Notes under the pieces: generated by a model
What the model saw: only the letters and a program-made list of their open reading frames with translations
Told to the model about the DNA's origin: nothing
Database searches by the model: none
Shown: positions 17,487 to 26,150 of the stretch, in pieces
Layout of the letters: every line of letters starts with the position of its first letter
Position numbering within the stretch: the first letter of the stretch is position 1
Program-made: the position numbers and the translations under genes
NCBI GenBank assembly: GCA_039587535.1
Contig: JBDHIF010000003.1
Span: forward strand, 81,317 to 145,316
Direction of reading: 5' to 3'
Origin: JAWLHJ01 sp039587535
Lineage (GTDB): Bacteria; Gemmatimonadota; Gemmatimonadetes; Longimicrobiales; Gaopeijiaceae
DNA length: 64,000 bases

Positions 17487-17990
17487 CTAGAGGTCAGTCT
17501 CGGCGATCCCGCGACCCAGCTCTCGGAGCAGTGTGCGCAGCTGCCGTCGGTCGCTCGGCTCCACATGCCGCGTCAGGTGCTCGATGAACTCGGCGTGTCC
17601 CTGGAAGACTCCATCCACGAGGCCGCGGCCGTCCGCCGTGAGCTTCGCCTGGACGACCCGGCGGTCGTCCTTCGACCGCTCCCGGTAAACGAGACCCTGC
17701 TGCTCCAGACGGTCCATCACGTACGTGACGTTGCCGCCGGTCACAAGCAGTTTGTCCGCCAGATCGCCCAGGGAGAGCGGCCCCAGGTGATACAGTGCTT
17801 CCAGCACCCCGAACTGCGGGGTCGTGAGCCCATACTCGTGGATCTTGCAGGAAACGGCTTTCGCGAAGCTCGAGTAGCACCGAGCCAGGGCGATCCATAG
17901 TCGAAGTGCTTCCTCCTGCCCCGGCGTCCACTCGCGCGGAGCAGGTTGATCGAGGTCGGGTGCGTCCGCCGCGGTCTCGGCTTCTTCCAT
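17487..17990 (-). CDS. MarR-family transcriptional regulator
   Basis: About 167 aa. The MarR winged helix is clear: 'LTTPQFGVLEALYHLGPLSL' then GDLADKLLVTGGNVTYVMDRLEQQGLV and the wing YRERSKDDRRVVQAKLT. Conserved DRR in the wing fits a dimeric DNA-binding repressor. The start at 17990 follows 55 bp after the lpdA stop on the same strand, so it is probably cotranscribed with lpdA. An accessory Cys (AVSCKIHEYG) near the dimer helix could allow thiol sensing, but that is only a guess. Confidence 0.88.
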   Translation of the reverse strand: MEEAETAADAPDLDQPAPREWTPGQEEALRLWIALARCYSSFAKAVSCKIHEYGLTTPQFGVLEALYHLGPLSLGDLADKLLVTGGNVTYVMDRLEQQGLVYRERSKDDRRVVQAKLTADGRGLVDGVFQGHAEFIEHLTRHVEPSDRRQLRTLLRELGRGIAETDL

Positions 17991-18045
17991 TCGTTCCTGG
18001 CAGGTCGCTGTAGGAGGGGCGCTGCGGAGGAGCCGCCCAGACGTG

Positions 18046-19458
18046 CTAGATGTGGATGGGCCGGCCCAGGGCGGCGAGCGCACCCTCTGCCACACCTTCG
18101 GACAGGGTGGGGTGCGGATGCATGGCCTTCTCCATCTCTTCGACGGTGGACTCCAGGTGGCGACCCACGACGAACTCGGCGATGAGCTCGGTCGCATGCG
18201 GGCCGACGATGTGGGCCCCCAGGATCTCGGAGTACTTCTTGTCGCGGATCACCTTGATGAAGCCCTCGGCGTGCCCGGACGCCACCGCGCGACCAACGCC
18301 GACCCAGGGGAACTTGCCCACCTGGATGTCGTGGCCCTGTTCCTTGGCCTGCTCCTCGGTGAGCCCCACCGACGCTACCTCGGGGTGGCAGTAGGTGCAG
18401 TTCGGCACGTTGTCGTAGTCGATGGTGTGGTGTCCCTCGCCGGCGATGTGCTCGACGCAAACGATGCCCTCGTGGCTGGCCTTGTGGGCTAGCAGCTGAT
18501 GTCCGGCGACATCCCCCACGGCGTAGACGCCATCCACGTTGGTTCGGAGGTGGGCGTCCACGACGATGAAGCCGCGGTCGTCCACCTTCACGCCCGCCGA
18601 CTCGAGGCCCAGGTCCTCGGAGTTGGGCACGCGACCCACGGCGGAGAGGACGTAGTCGACGTCGATCGTCTGGTCCTCGCCCTTGGCGTCGGTGAAGGTG
18701 ACGGTCACCCCATCGGCCTTCACGTCGGCTTTCTGGAAGCGAGCGCCGGTGTGGATATCCATGCCCCGCTTCTTGTACGTCCGCTCCATGAACTTCGAGA
18801 CCTCGGCATCCTCGAGCGGAAGGATCCGGTCAAGAGCCTCCACGATGGTCACCTCGGTACCGTAGGACGCATACACATCGGCGAACTCCATACCGATCGC
18901 GCCGGCGCCCACGATGAACAGAGACCCGGGCGCCTCCTTCTGCATCAGAGCCCCGGTGGAGGACCAGATCCGCTCTTCGTCGATCTTCAGCACCGGGAGA
19001 TCGCGCGGCCGGGAGCCGGTGGCGATGATCACGTTGTCGGCCTCGTAGGAGGACCGCTTGCCGTCGGCCCCCTCCACCTCGACCTTCCCCTTGCCCTTCA
19101 GGCGACCGAACCCTTCGAGGTGGGTCACCTTGTTCTTCTTGAAGAGCATCCCGATGCCGTTCCGCATCTGGTCGGCCACCCGGCGGCTCCGCTCCTGAGC
19201 GGGGCCGAGGTCGAACGTCAGATCCTTCGCGACGATCCCGTGCCGCTCACCTTCCTTCATCTCATTGACCAGCAGCGCGCTGGTGAGCATCGCCTTGGTG
19301 GGGATGCATCCGATGTTGAGGCAGACCCCGCCGAGGTGCTGGTCCTCCACACACGCGACCTTCAGACCGAGCTGGGAGGCACGGATGGCCGCGACGTAGC
19401 CGCCAGGACCACCGCCGATCACGATCAGGTCGAAACGCTCGCCATTCTTGCCAGCCAC
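18046..19458 (-). CDS. lpdA: Dihydrolipoyl dehydrogenase (E3)
   Basis: 470 aa, the standard length. FAD-binding GGGPGGYVAAIRA at the N-terminus, the redox-active disulfide GGVCLNIGCIPTK, the NAD-binding GAGAIGMEFADVY, and a C-terminal dimerisation domain with the active-site region ending HPHPTLSEG. It reoxidises dihydrolipoamide of 2-oxoacid dehydrogenase complexes and the glycine cleavage system. The GTG at 19458 gives the correct N-terminus and is preceded by an AGAGAGG site; the ORF extends about 190 codons upstream without coding character. It sits apart from the pdhABC-lipA operon (22.8-27.3 kb) and next to a MarR gene. Confidence 0.95.
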   Translation of the reverse strand: MAGKNGERFDLIVIGGGPGGYVAAIRASQLGLKVACVEDQHLGGVCLNIGCIPTKAMLTSALLVNEMKEGERHGIVAKDLTFDLGPAQERSRRVADQMRNGIGMLFKKNKVTHLEGFGRLKGKGKVEVEGADGKRSSYEADNVIIATGSRPRDLPVLKIDEERIWSSTGALMQKEAPGSLFIVGAGAIGMEFADVYASYGTEVTIVEALDRILPLEDAEVSKFMERTYKKRGMDIHTGARFQKADVKADGVTVTFTDAKGEDQTIDVDYVLSAVGRVPNSEDLGLESAGVKVDDRGFIVVDAHLRTNVDGVYAVGDVAGHQLLAHKASHEGIVCVEHIAGEGHHTIDYDNVPNCTYCHPEVASVGLTEEQAKEQGHDIQVGKFPWVGVGRAVASGHAEGFIKVIRDKKYSEILGAHIVGPHATELIAEFVVGRHLESTVEEMEKAMHPHPTLSEGVAEGALAALGRPIHI

Positions 19459-19574
19459 GCGGGTTCCTCTCTCTCTCGAAGGGGCGGAACGCCCCGAAGG
19501 TTTCGAAGGGACTATGGAGTCTACGAAGGTAGAGCCGGCGCCATTGGGGGTAAAGTAACCCGGGGCGAGGGCGG

Positions 19575-20678
19575 ATGAAGCCTCTTCGCGTGGGCTTCGT
19601 CGTGCAGGGTGAGGGGCGGGGGCACATGACCCAGGCCCTGGCCCTCGCGGGCTTTCTGAAGGACGCCGGACACCGGGTTGAGCGTGTGTGGGTAGGGGCA
19701 AGCCCGTTCCGCACGGTGCCCTCGTATTTCGTGGAGGGCATGGACGCGCCGGTGGAGACCTTCGACGCGCCCGTACAGGTCCCGGACCGCAGGGGGATAG
19801 GGGTATCGCGGGTGGCGACGGCCACGGACGTGATGCGTCGACTTCCCTCCTTCGTCCGGGCGGGTCGCCGAATCCACGAGGGCACCAGAGAGCTGGACAT
19901 CGTGGTGAATGTCCTCGACATCGTGGCAGCGCTCGCCAGAGTGCTGCACCGTAGCCGGGTGCCCCATCTTTCCGTTGCCCACAACTACATCTTCCTGCAT
20001 CCGGAGCTCCATCCACTCCCCGGCGCCGAATGGGCACGGAACTCCGTCCTCGGGTGGACCCGGGCTACCTCCACGCGATCTCGACTCCGGCTCGCCCTGT
20101 CGTTCGTGCCCAGGATGCCGGTGCCGTCCGAGCGGCTGGTCGTGGTTCCCCCCCTCCTCCGAGAGGGGCTGGACGGCATCCAGAGGAGCGACGATGGCTT
20201 CCTTCTGGCGTACGCCCTGAACGCCGGGTACGGCGACCTGCTCGCGGACTGGCACCGCGGGCGACCGGACATCCGAGTCCGATGTTACCTCGAAGGGGGG
20301 GCGGAGGCACTCTCTACCCCGCCTCCGGGTGGCTTCGAGGTGCGAGATCTCGACCAGCAAGCGTTCCTCCATGATCTCGGCCGGTGCCGCGCGTTCGTGG
20401 GATCGGCGGGCTTCGAGTCACTCTGCGAGGCCTACTACCTGGGCAAGCCCGTTCTGGCGGTGCCCGCACGCGGCCAATTCGAGCAAAGCCTCAATGCCTG
20501 GGACGCGGAGCGGCACGGCGTAGCCCGGGCCGGAAGCTACGATGATCTGGACCGCTTCTGGGACGAGCACCGTGCGCCCAACGCAGCAGCCGTGCGGGCG
20601 TTCCAGGCGTGGGTGGAAGCCGCGCCCGAGCATCATGTCCGGGCAGTGGAATGGGTCGCCGCCGGGGACTCGAGCTGA
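19575..20678 (+). CDS. Glycosyltransferase, MurG/GT28-like GT-B fold
   Basis: 367 aa. The N-terminus 'GFVVQGEGRGHMTQALALAG' is the Gly-rich donor/acceptor loop of GT-B enzymes of the COG1819/MJ1255 type. The C-terminal domain has FVGSAGFESLCEAYYLGKPVLAVPARGQFEQ, the nucleotide-sugar-binding pattern (G-x-E-x-x-x-A-x-x-x-G-K-P). No membrane segment is seen, so it is probably a cytoplasmic or peripheral enzyme. Donor and acceptor are unknown. It diverges from lpdA across 116 bp and is followed after 31 bp by a GNAT gene, suggesting a two-gene unit. Confidence 0.75.
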   Translation: MKPLRVGFVVQGEGRGHMTQALALAGFLKDAGHRVERVWVGASPFRTVPSYFVEGMDAPVETFDAPVQVPDRRGIGVSRVATATDVMRRLPSFVRAGRRIHEGTRELDIVVNVLDIVAALARVLHRSRVPHLSVAHNYIFLHPELHPLPGAEWARNSVLGWTRATSTRSRLRLALSFVPRMPVPSERLVVVPPLLREGLDGIQRSDDGFLLAYALNAGYGDLLADWHRGRPDIRVRCYLEGGAEALSTPPPGGFEVRDLDQQAFLHDLGRCRAFVGSAGFESLCEAYYLGKPVLAVPARGQFEQSLNAWDAERHGVARAGSYDDLDRFWDEHRAPNAAAVRAFQAWVEAAPEHHVRAVEWVAAGDSS

Positions 20679-20709
20679 TGGGCGAGGGAGGCCCTGCGGA
20701 GCGCATGCG

Positions 20710-21837
20710 ATGGTGAGGGTGGAACGGGTCGAGGGCCGACGGGGCGTCGCCCGCTTCGTGGACGTGGCGTGGAAAGTCCAATCCGGAAGAGGAACGCCTT
20801 GGATCCCGCCGCTGAGAGCCGTGGTGCGGGACCTTCTCGACGAGAAGCGGAATCCGTTCTACCGCAACGCCGAGCGCGCGCTCTTCGTGGGGTATCGAGA
20901 CGGGCGGCCCGTGGGCCGAGTGGCAGCCTTGGAGAACCGTTGGCACAATGAGCATCACGACGACCGCACGGGGTTCTTCGGCTTCTTCGAATGCGAGGAC
21001 GACCCCGAAGCAGCCCGAACCCTACTGCGTGAGGCAGAGTCGTGGCTGCGTGGTCGAGGACTCCTCTCCGCCCGCGGGCCCGTCAACCCCTCCATGAACC
21101 ACGAGTCGGGCTTGCTGGTGGACGGATTCGAGCACCGGCCGGTGATCATGACGCCGTGGAATCCCCCCTATTACGGCGCCCTCCTCGATGGCGATGGGTA
21201 CCAGAAGGCGAAGGATCTGCTCGGATACTGGATTCCCGCCGGGGATCGACTCGCCGTGCCCGACCGGGTCGGGCGGTTGGCGGAGCGAGCTCGGCGGAAG
21301 AGCGGAATCGTGTTCCGTGAGCTCGACGTAACGACGCTGCAAGACGAAGCGCGCCGCGTGCTTCGGCTGTACACCGATGCCTGGGCGGGAAACTGGGGTT
21401 TCACACCACCCAGCTGGGAGGAGTTCTGGCACACGGCCAGGGATCTCAAGGCCGTGCTGCCAGAGGGCCTCTCATTCGTGGCGGAGGCGGACGGCGAGGT
21501 GGTTGGCTTCATGATGATCGCCCACGACGTCAACGACGTCCTGCGTAGGATGCCATCCGGCCGACTCTGGCCCTGGAACATCCTGCGTCTCGTACGGGGC
21601 GTGAAGAAGGTGCTCCGGGGAAGGGTGGTGCTCCTGGGCCTCAAGACCGATTACCGGAATCGGGGCCTCTTCCCACTCTTCGCGCACGAGGCAGCCAGAC
21701 GGGCGCTCGAGATGGGCGTCGAGGGCGCGGAAGCGTCCTGGCTCCTCGAAGACAACGAGGCGATCGTCGCGCCGTTGGAGGCGATGGGTCTGGAGGCCTA
21801 CCGCACCTGGCGCCTCTACGAGAAGGACCTGCTCTAG
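20710..21837 (+). CDS. GNAT-superfamily N-acetyltransferase-like protein, about 375 aa
   Basis: A double-length GNAT-like protein. The N-terminal half contains 'RNPFYRNAERALFVGYRDGR' then PVGRVAALENRWHNEHHDDRTGFFGFFEC, a common GNAT opening. The C-terminal half ends with LLGLKTDYRNRGLFPLFAHEAARRALEMG, where RNRGL takes the place of the acyl-CoA loop, and 'ASWLLEDNEAIVAPLEAMG'. Similar proteins are widespread but uncharacterised. The ATG at 20710 begins 31 bp after the glycosyltransferase gene, so a shared role in modifying a surface sugar or amino group is possible but unproven. Confidence 0.7.
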   Translation: MVRVERVEGRRGVARFVDVAWKVQSGRGTPWIPPLRAVVRDLLDEKRNPFYRNAERALFVGYRDGRPVGRVAALENRWHNEHHDDRTGFFGFFECEDDPEAARTLLREAESWLRGRGLLSARGPVNPSMNHESGLLVDGFEHRPVIMTPWNPPYYGALLDGDGYQKAKDLLGYWIPAGDRLAVPDRVGRLAERARRKSGIVFRELDVTTLQDEARRVLRLYTDAWAGNWGFTPPSWEEFWHTARDLKAVLPEGLSFVAEADGEVVGFMMIAHDVNDVLRRMPSGRLWPWNILRLVRGVKKVLRGRVVLLGLKTDYRNRGLFPLFAHEAARRALEMGVEGAEASWLLEDNEAIVAPLEAMGLEAYRTWRLYEKDLL

Positions 21838-21884
21838 AGCCCGCGGGAAACCGGACCGTCCGGCATCGCGTGATCCCGGACCGC

Positions 21885-22613
21885 TTACTGGGCCACGCCC
21901 ACCAGCTCGTGGCACCCCGAGCACGTGGCCCACACTTCACCCAGGAGCTCGACTCGATCCTCATGGTCCCGCGTCGACAGGGCGGCCACACCCAGCTCGT
22001 GGAGTCGGGCCGCCAGTCGGCGGCCCTGGTCCGGATCCGCCATGCGGTTCATGTAGAGCTCCTCTCGCAAGATCTGACCGGAGAGCGCACGTGCCCCGGC
22101 CCTCCACGCGAGGTCGGAACGCGCCACGAGTGACTCCCACAGCCGCGAGGAGCCCCAAGCCAGGACACGCAGATGATCGCGGGGTGTCCGTGGGTCATCC
22201 ACCCTCCCGATGGTGAATGCCGGACCCAGCCCGCTGGCCAGGTGACAGTCCCCGCAACCTCCCGCGACACCGGCAACCGCCCGCGCCAGACCGCTCCGGT
22301 CCGTGGCGCCCTCCACATCCGCGACAGTACCGAGGAAGGCGTCGTAGCCATCTCTTGCCCGTGCCGAAGACGGAGCCTCCTCACGCCGGATGGCGACGGC
22401 GGCCTCGCGAGCCGAGTCCATGCGGCCGAATATGGCCGCTGAGCTCAAGGCGCGCGCCCGATCGAAGTGGCGGAGCATCATCGCCGAAGTCTCTGTGACA
22501 CTCGGCGCCATGGCCGGATCGGTGACCGGCTGAGGTGCTCCCGAACCGGCGCATCCCAAAACCGTCGATGAGACCACAATGGAGCAGGCGAGAAGAGCGG
22601 TGCGGGTGTTCAT
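21885..22613 (-). CDS. Dihaem c-type cytochrome lipoprotein
   Basis: 242 aa. A lipoprotein signal peptide with lipobox VLGC (Cys about 21) anchors it to a membrane. Two CxxCH haem-attachment motifs are visible: CGDCH about residue 118 and CSGCH near the C-terminus (TCSGCHELVG). The rest is Ala-rich and helical, similar in feel to cytochrome c' or c-552-like helical bundles, and has several Met residues that could be axial ligands. It is likely an exported electron carrier or a haem-based sensor. It is a single gene, convergent with the GNAT gene and 146 bp upstream of the pdhC end. Confidence 0.75.
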   Translation of the reverse strand: MNTRTALLACSIVVSSTVLGCAGSGAPQPVTDPAMAPSVTETSAMMLRHFDRARALSSAAIFGRMDSAREAAVAIRREEAPSSARARDGYDAFLGTVADVEGATDRSGLARAVAGVAGGCGDCHLASGLGPAFTIGRVDDPRTPRDHLRVLAWGSSRLWESLVARSDLAWRAGARALSGQILREELYMNRMADPDQGRRLAARLHELGVAALSTRDHEDRVELLGEVWATCSGCHELVGVAQ

Positions 22614-22759
22614 TGCGTTGACCTCCCATGCCGGAAACGGATGGCACCGTCAACGTACGACCCGTCAGGCACCCCCCGCCAGGGCGATTGGTGGACCGAA
22701 TGCCGACCTACGCCGGCGCCGCCGGGCGGGGGCGAGCGGGAAGACCCGCCGGCTCTCTC

Positions 22760-24022
22760 CTAGACCAGGATGGCCGCCGGCTCCTCGAGCATGGCCCTGA
22801 GGGTCTGCAGATACCTCGAGCCCTGCGCGCCGTCGATCACTCGATGGTCACAGCTCATGGTGACCCTCATCCGCGGCCGCACCACCAACTCCCCGTCCAC
22901 CACCACCGGGGTCTCTTCCACACCGCCCACCGCCAGGATTCCCGCCTCGGGCGGGTTGATGATGGCCGTGAACTCGTGGATACCGAACATCCCCAGGTTC
23001 GACACCGAGAATGTCGCCCCGGTGTACTCGTCGGGCTGGAGCTTCTTCTCCCGGGCCCGTCCAGCGAGCTCACGGACTTCCGTACCGATGGCGGCCACGC
23101 CCTTCAAGTGCGCATTACGCACGATGGGGGTGATCAGCCCATCATCGATGGCCACCGCCACTCCCAGGTGCACGGCGTTGTATCGGCGGATGAAGCCGTC
23201 GTGCCACTGGGCGTTGCACTCCGGATGGCGGGCCAGGGCAGCCGCCGTGGCTTTGAGCACGAGGTCGTTGATGGAGACCTTCTGACCCTGGGCCTCGAGC
23301 ATGGCGTTGATGCGCTTCCGGGCGTCGAGCATACGCCCCATGTCCACGTCGATCGTGAGATAGAACGTGGGTATCGGACCGATCGACTGGACCAGCCGCT
23401 TGGCAATGGCTTTCCGCATCTGAGAGACGGGGACGTCCTCGTACTCCGGGCCGGAATGGGCGAGGCCCGCCCCTGACACGCCCTTCTCCTTGGCCTCCTC
23501 CACGTCACGCTTCACCACGCGGCCACCGGGACCCGATCCCTGGACTCGACCCAGGTCGATGCCTGCGTCCTCGGCCAGCCGACGGGCCACTGGAGACGCC
23601 TTCACGCGCCCCGTGGACGCTGTGGATGGCTGCACGGCCGGGGCCTCCGCCGCTTCGGAGCCGGCCTCCGAGGGAGCTTCGTCGTCCTTCCCTTCGTCGG
23701 GTGCGCCCGCATCCTGGGCCGCTGCGGCAGGCGCCGCTCCACCGCCGCCGCCAGACACGCCCTCGACGTCCGAGACATCCTCGTCCGCATCGGCGATGAC
23801 GCCGATGACGGCACCCACCGCAGCCGTGCCTCCTTCCTCCAAGAAGATCTTTCGCAACACTCCGCCGCCACGGGCCACGAGCTCCATGGTCGCCTTGTCC
23901 GTCTCGATCTCGGCCAGAATATCGCCGTTGGACACATCGTCGCCCTCGCCCTTGAGCCAACGGACGAGCTGGCCCTCCTCCATCGTCGGGCTCAGAGCCT
24001 CCATGTGAACCTTCGTTACCAT
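22760..24022 (-). CDS. pdhC: Pyruvate/2-oxoacid dehydrogenase E2 component (dihydrolipoyl acyltransferase)
   Basis: 420 aa. One N-terminal lipoyl domain (lipoyl Lys in ETDKATME), an Ala/Glu-rich linker, a peripheral subunit-binding domain (SPVARRLAEDAGIDL) and the catalytic acyltransferase domain ending in SCDHRVIDGAQGSRYL with the His/Asp active site. It carries the acyl group from E1 to CoA and forms the core of the complex. The ATG at 24022 gives the standard MVTKVHMEALSPTMEEG start. Last gene of the lipA-pdhA-pdhB-pdhC order, 61 bp after pdhB. A branched-chain substrate cannot be excluded, but the E1 subunits look like pyruvate type. Confidence 0.93.
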   Translation of the reverse strand: MVTKVHMEALSPTMEEGQLVRWLKGEGDDVSNGDILAEIETDKATMELVARGGGVLRKIFLEEGGTAAVGAVIGVIADADEDVSDVEGVSGGGGGAAPAAAAQDAGAPDEGKDDEAPSEAGSEAAEAPAVQPSTASTGRVKASPVARRLAEDAGIDLGRVQGSGPGGRVVKRDVEEAKEKGVSGAGLAHSGPEYEDVPVSQMRKAIAKRLVQSIGPIPTFYLTIDVDMGRMLDARKRINAMLEAQGQKVSINDLVLKATAAALARHPECNAQWHDGFIRRYNAVHLGVAVAIDDGLITPIVRNAHLKGVAAIGTEVRELAGRAREKKLQPDEYTGATFSVSNLGMFGIHEFTAIINPPEAGILAVGGVEETPVVVDGELVVRPRMRVTMSCDHRVIDGAQGSRYLQTLRAMLEEPAAILV

Positions 24023-24083
24023 GTTGCTGTCTCGCTCTGGAATCGGGCGCCGCTTGGGCGGTCCAGGTGTCAGGGGGTGGGGG

Positions 24084-25064
24084 TCAGCGGTACAGGACCC
24101 GGCTGCAGGCCTCGACAACGCGGTCTGCGGACGGCTTGGCCAGGGCCTCCAGGCCCTTGGCATAGGGCATGGGAACATCGGCCTGTGTCACCCGCAGAAT
24201 CGGCGCATCGAGGTGATCGAAAGCCTCTTCCTGAATCATGCTGGTGATCTGTGCCCCGGTCCCCGCGTACGGCCATCCTTCCTCGACGTACACCACGCGG
24301 TTCGTCTTGGCCACCGTGTCCAGGATGGCGTCCATGTCGAGCGGCCGGATGGTACGCAGGTCGAGCACGTCGGCCTCGATGCCGTCTTTCTCCAGCCTCT
24401 GGGCGGCCTGAAGCGCAACGTGGATCATCTTCCCGTGGGTGATGATGGATACGTCGGACCCTTCTCTCTTGAGGTCCGCCACGCCCAGCGGGATGATGAA
24501 GTCGTCGTCGTCCGGAACCTCGCCCTTCATGTTGTAGAGGAGCTCGCCCTCCATGAACGCCACGGGGTCGTTGTCCCGAATGGAGGCCTTCAGGAGCCCC
24601 TTGGCATCGGCGGGCGTCCCGGGGGTCACGACCTTGCACCCCGGAGCGTGCGAATAGTAGGTCTCACACGCCTGCGAGTGCTGCGCCGACAGCTGAAGCG
24701 CGGCTCCCGTGGGCCCGCGGAACACGATAGGCATCGGAAACTGGCCCGCGGACATGTAGTACATCTTCGCGGCGCTGTTGATCACCTGGTCGATGGCCAG
24801 GAACGCGAAGTTGAAGGTCATGAACTCGATGACCGGCCGGAGGCCAGCCATGGCGGCCCCGACGCCCAAGCCCGTGAAGCCGAGCTCGCTGATGGGGGAA
24901 TCCACCACCCTCTGATCGCCGAACTCTTCGAGGAGGCCCTTGGACACCTTGTAGGCCCCGTCGTACTCGGCCACCTCCTCACCCATGAGGAAGACGTCCG
25001 GATCCCTCTCCATTTCTTCGCGCAGCGCCGCGTTGAGCGCCTCGCGGTAGGTCATGACCGCCAT
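24084..25064 (-). CDS. pdhB: Pyruvate dehydrogenase E1 component, beta subunit
   Basis: 326 aa. Starts MAVMTYREALNAALREEME and has the transketolase pyrimidine-binding and C-terminal domains: FLMGEEVAEYDGAYKVSKGL, ISELGFTGLGVGAAMAG, RGPTGAALQLSAQHSQ and the late VVYVEEGWPYAGTG. Forms the alpha2beta2 E1 tetramer with PdhA. The ATG overlaps the pdhA stop by one base (TAATG), a tight translational coupling suited to equal subunit output. Confidence 0.94.
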   Translation of the reverse strand: MAVMTYREALNAALREEMERDPDVFLMGEEVAEYDGAYKVSKGLLEEFGDQRVVDSPISELGFTGLGVGAAMAGLRPVIEFMTFNFAFLAIDQVINSAAKMYYMSAGQFPMPIVFRGPTGAALQLSAQHSQACETYYSHAPGCKVVTPGTPADAKGLLKASIRDNDPVAFMEGELLYNMKGEVPDDDDFIIPLGVADLKREGSDVSIITHGKMIHVALQAAQRLEKDGIEADVLDLRTIRPLDMDAILDTVAKTNRVVYVEEGWPYAGTGAQITSMIQEEAFDHLDAPILRVTQADVPMPYAKGLEALAKPSADRVVEACSRVLYR

Positions 25065-26149
25065 TACCCGTTCCGCTCCCGTCCGTCGAAGAAGAGCCTG
25101 CCGTGGTTCTCCTCCGCCCACACATGATGAAAGAGCTCCTCGGCCGCAGGGTGTGCGGACGCGTCAGCGAAGTCCGCAGCCTCGGATGCCAGAGCCCTCG
25201 CTTCCGCATCCAGCTCCTCGAGCTTGTCCTGGTCCAGGAGTCCGGCGCCAAAGAGAGTATCTCGAAGCATCGCAATCGGGTCGTCCTTCTTCTTCCGCTC
25301 CTCCACCTCCTCCGTAGACCGGTATGTCCCGGAAACTGGATCGGACATGGAGTGCCCGCGGAACCGATATGTCTGCAGATCCACGAAGCGCGGGCCGCCC
25401 CCGCCCCGGACCTCCTCGGCGAGGTCCCGGAAGGCGGCGTACGTCTCGAGCACGTCCTGGCCGTTCACGGAGCTGGACGGAATCCCGTAGGAGAGGGCGC
25501 GCTCGGCGACGTCCGTCTCGGAAATGCGACTGAAAGCCGTCCCCATCCCGTACTCGTTGTTCTCCACGACGAAGATCGCCGGCAGCTCCCAGACGGCAGC
25601 CATGTTCAGCGCCTCGTGAAAGGCGCCCTGGTTCACGGCCGCGTCACCCATGAAGCAGACGACGACGCTGTCTTCTTTCTTGTACTTGATCTTCCATGCG
25701 ATTCCAGCGGCCAGCGGAACCTGCCCTCCGACGATGCCGTGACCACCCATGAAACGGACGTCGCCGCCGTAGATGTGCATCGAGCCACCTTTCCCCCTGG
25801 AGGGCCCGTCCACCCGGCCGTACAGCTCTGCCATGACGGCCTTGGGGTCGATGCCCTTGGCGATGGCCTGCGTGTGCTCCCGGTACGCGGTGATGACGTA
25901 GTCGTCCTCGGCCAGGGGGCGGATGCAACCGGCGGCTCCCGCCTCCTGACCGATATGCAAGTGGCAGAAGCCGCCGATCTTCCCGATCGCGTAGGCCTCC
26001 TCGGCCTTCTCCTCGAAACGCCGATAGAGGAGCATGTCGCTCAGAAGCTGGAGCGCCAGCGCCTCGTCGATACCGTGCTTCTCGAGTGCAGCCACACTTT
26101 CCTTCTTATGGTTGCCGCCGCTCTTCCTTCGGGTCTTGGTCTCGGCCAT
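25064..26149 (-). CDS. pdhA: Pyruvate dehydrogenase E1 component, alpha subunit
   Basis: 361 aa. The ThDP-binding motif reads GDAAVNQGAFHEALNMAAVW...VENN, where most homologues have GDGAxNEG. Upstream are GGSMHIYGGDVRFMGGHGIVG and the phosphorylation-loop-like RFRGHSMSDPVSGTYRS, typical of E1 alpha. It decarboxylates pyruvate and reductively acylates the E2 lipoyl group. The N-terminus is Lys-rich (MAETKTRRKSGGNHKKE). It begins 1 bp after the lipA stop. Confidence 0.94.
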   Translation of the reverse strand: MAETKTRRKSGGNHKKESVAALEKHGIDEALALQLLSDMLLYRRFEEKAEEAYAIGKIGGFCHLHIGQEAGAAGCIRPLAEDDYVITAYREHTQAIAKGIDPKAVMAELYGRVDGPSRGKGGSMHIYGGDVRFMGGHGIVGGQVPLAAGIAWKIKYKKEDSVVVCFMGDAAVNQGAFHEALNMAAVWELPAIFVVENNEYGMGTAFSRISETDVAERALSYGIPSSSVNGQDVLETYAAFRDLAEEVRGGGGPRFVDLQTYRFRGHSMSDPVSGTYRSTEEVEERKKKDDPIAMLRDTLFGAGLLDQDKLEELDAEARALASEAADFADASAHPAAEELFHHVWAEENHGRLFFDGRERNG

Positions 26150-26150
26150 C

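Noticed and set aside
18499..19578. Long plus-strand open frame opposite lpdA
   Set aside because: It mirrors the high-GC codon pattern of lpdA, which is unmistakable on the other strand. It has no family signature.
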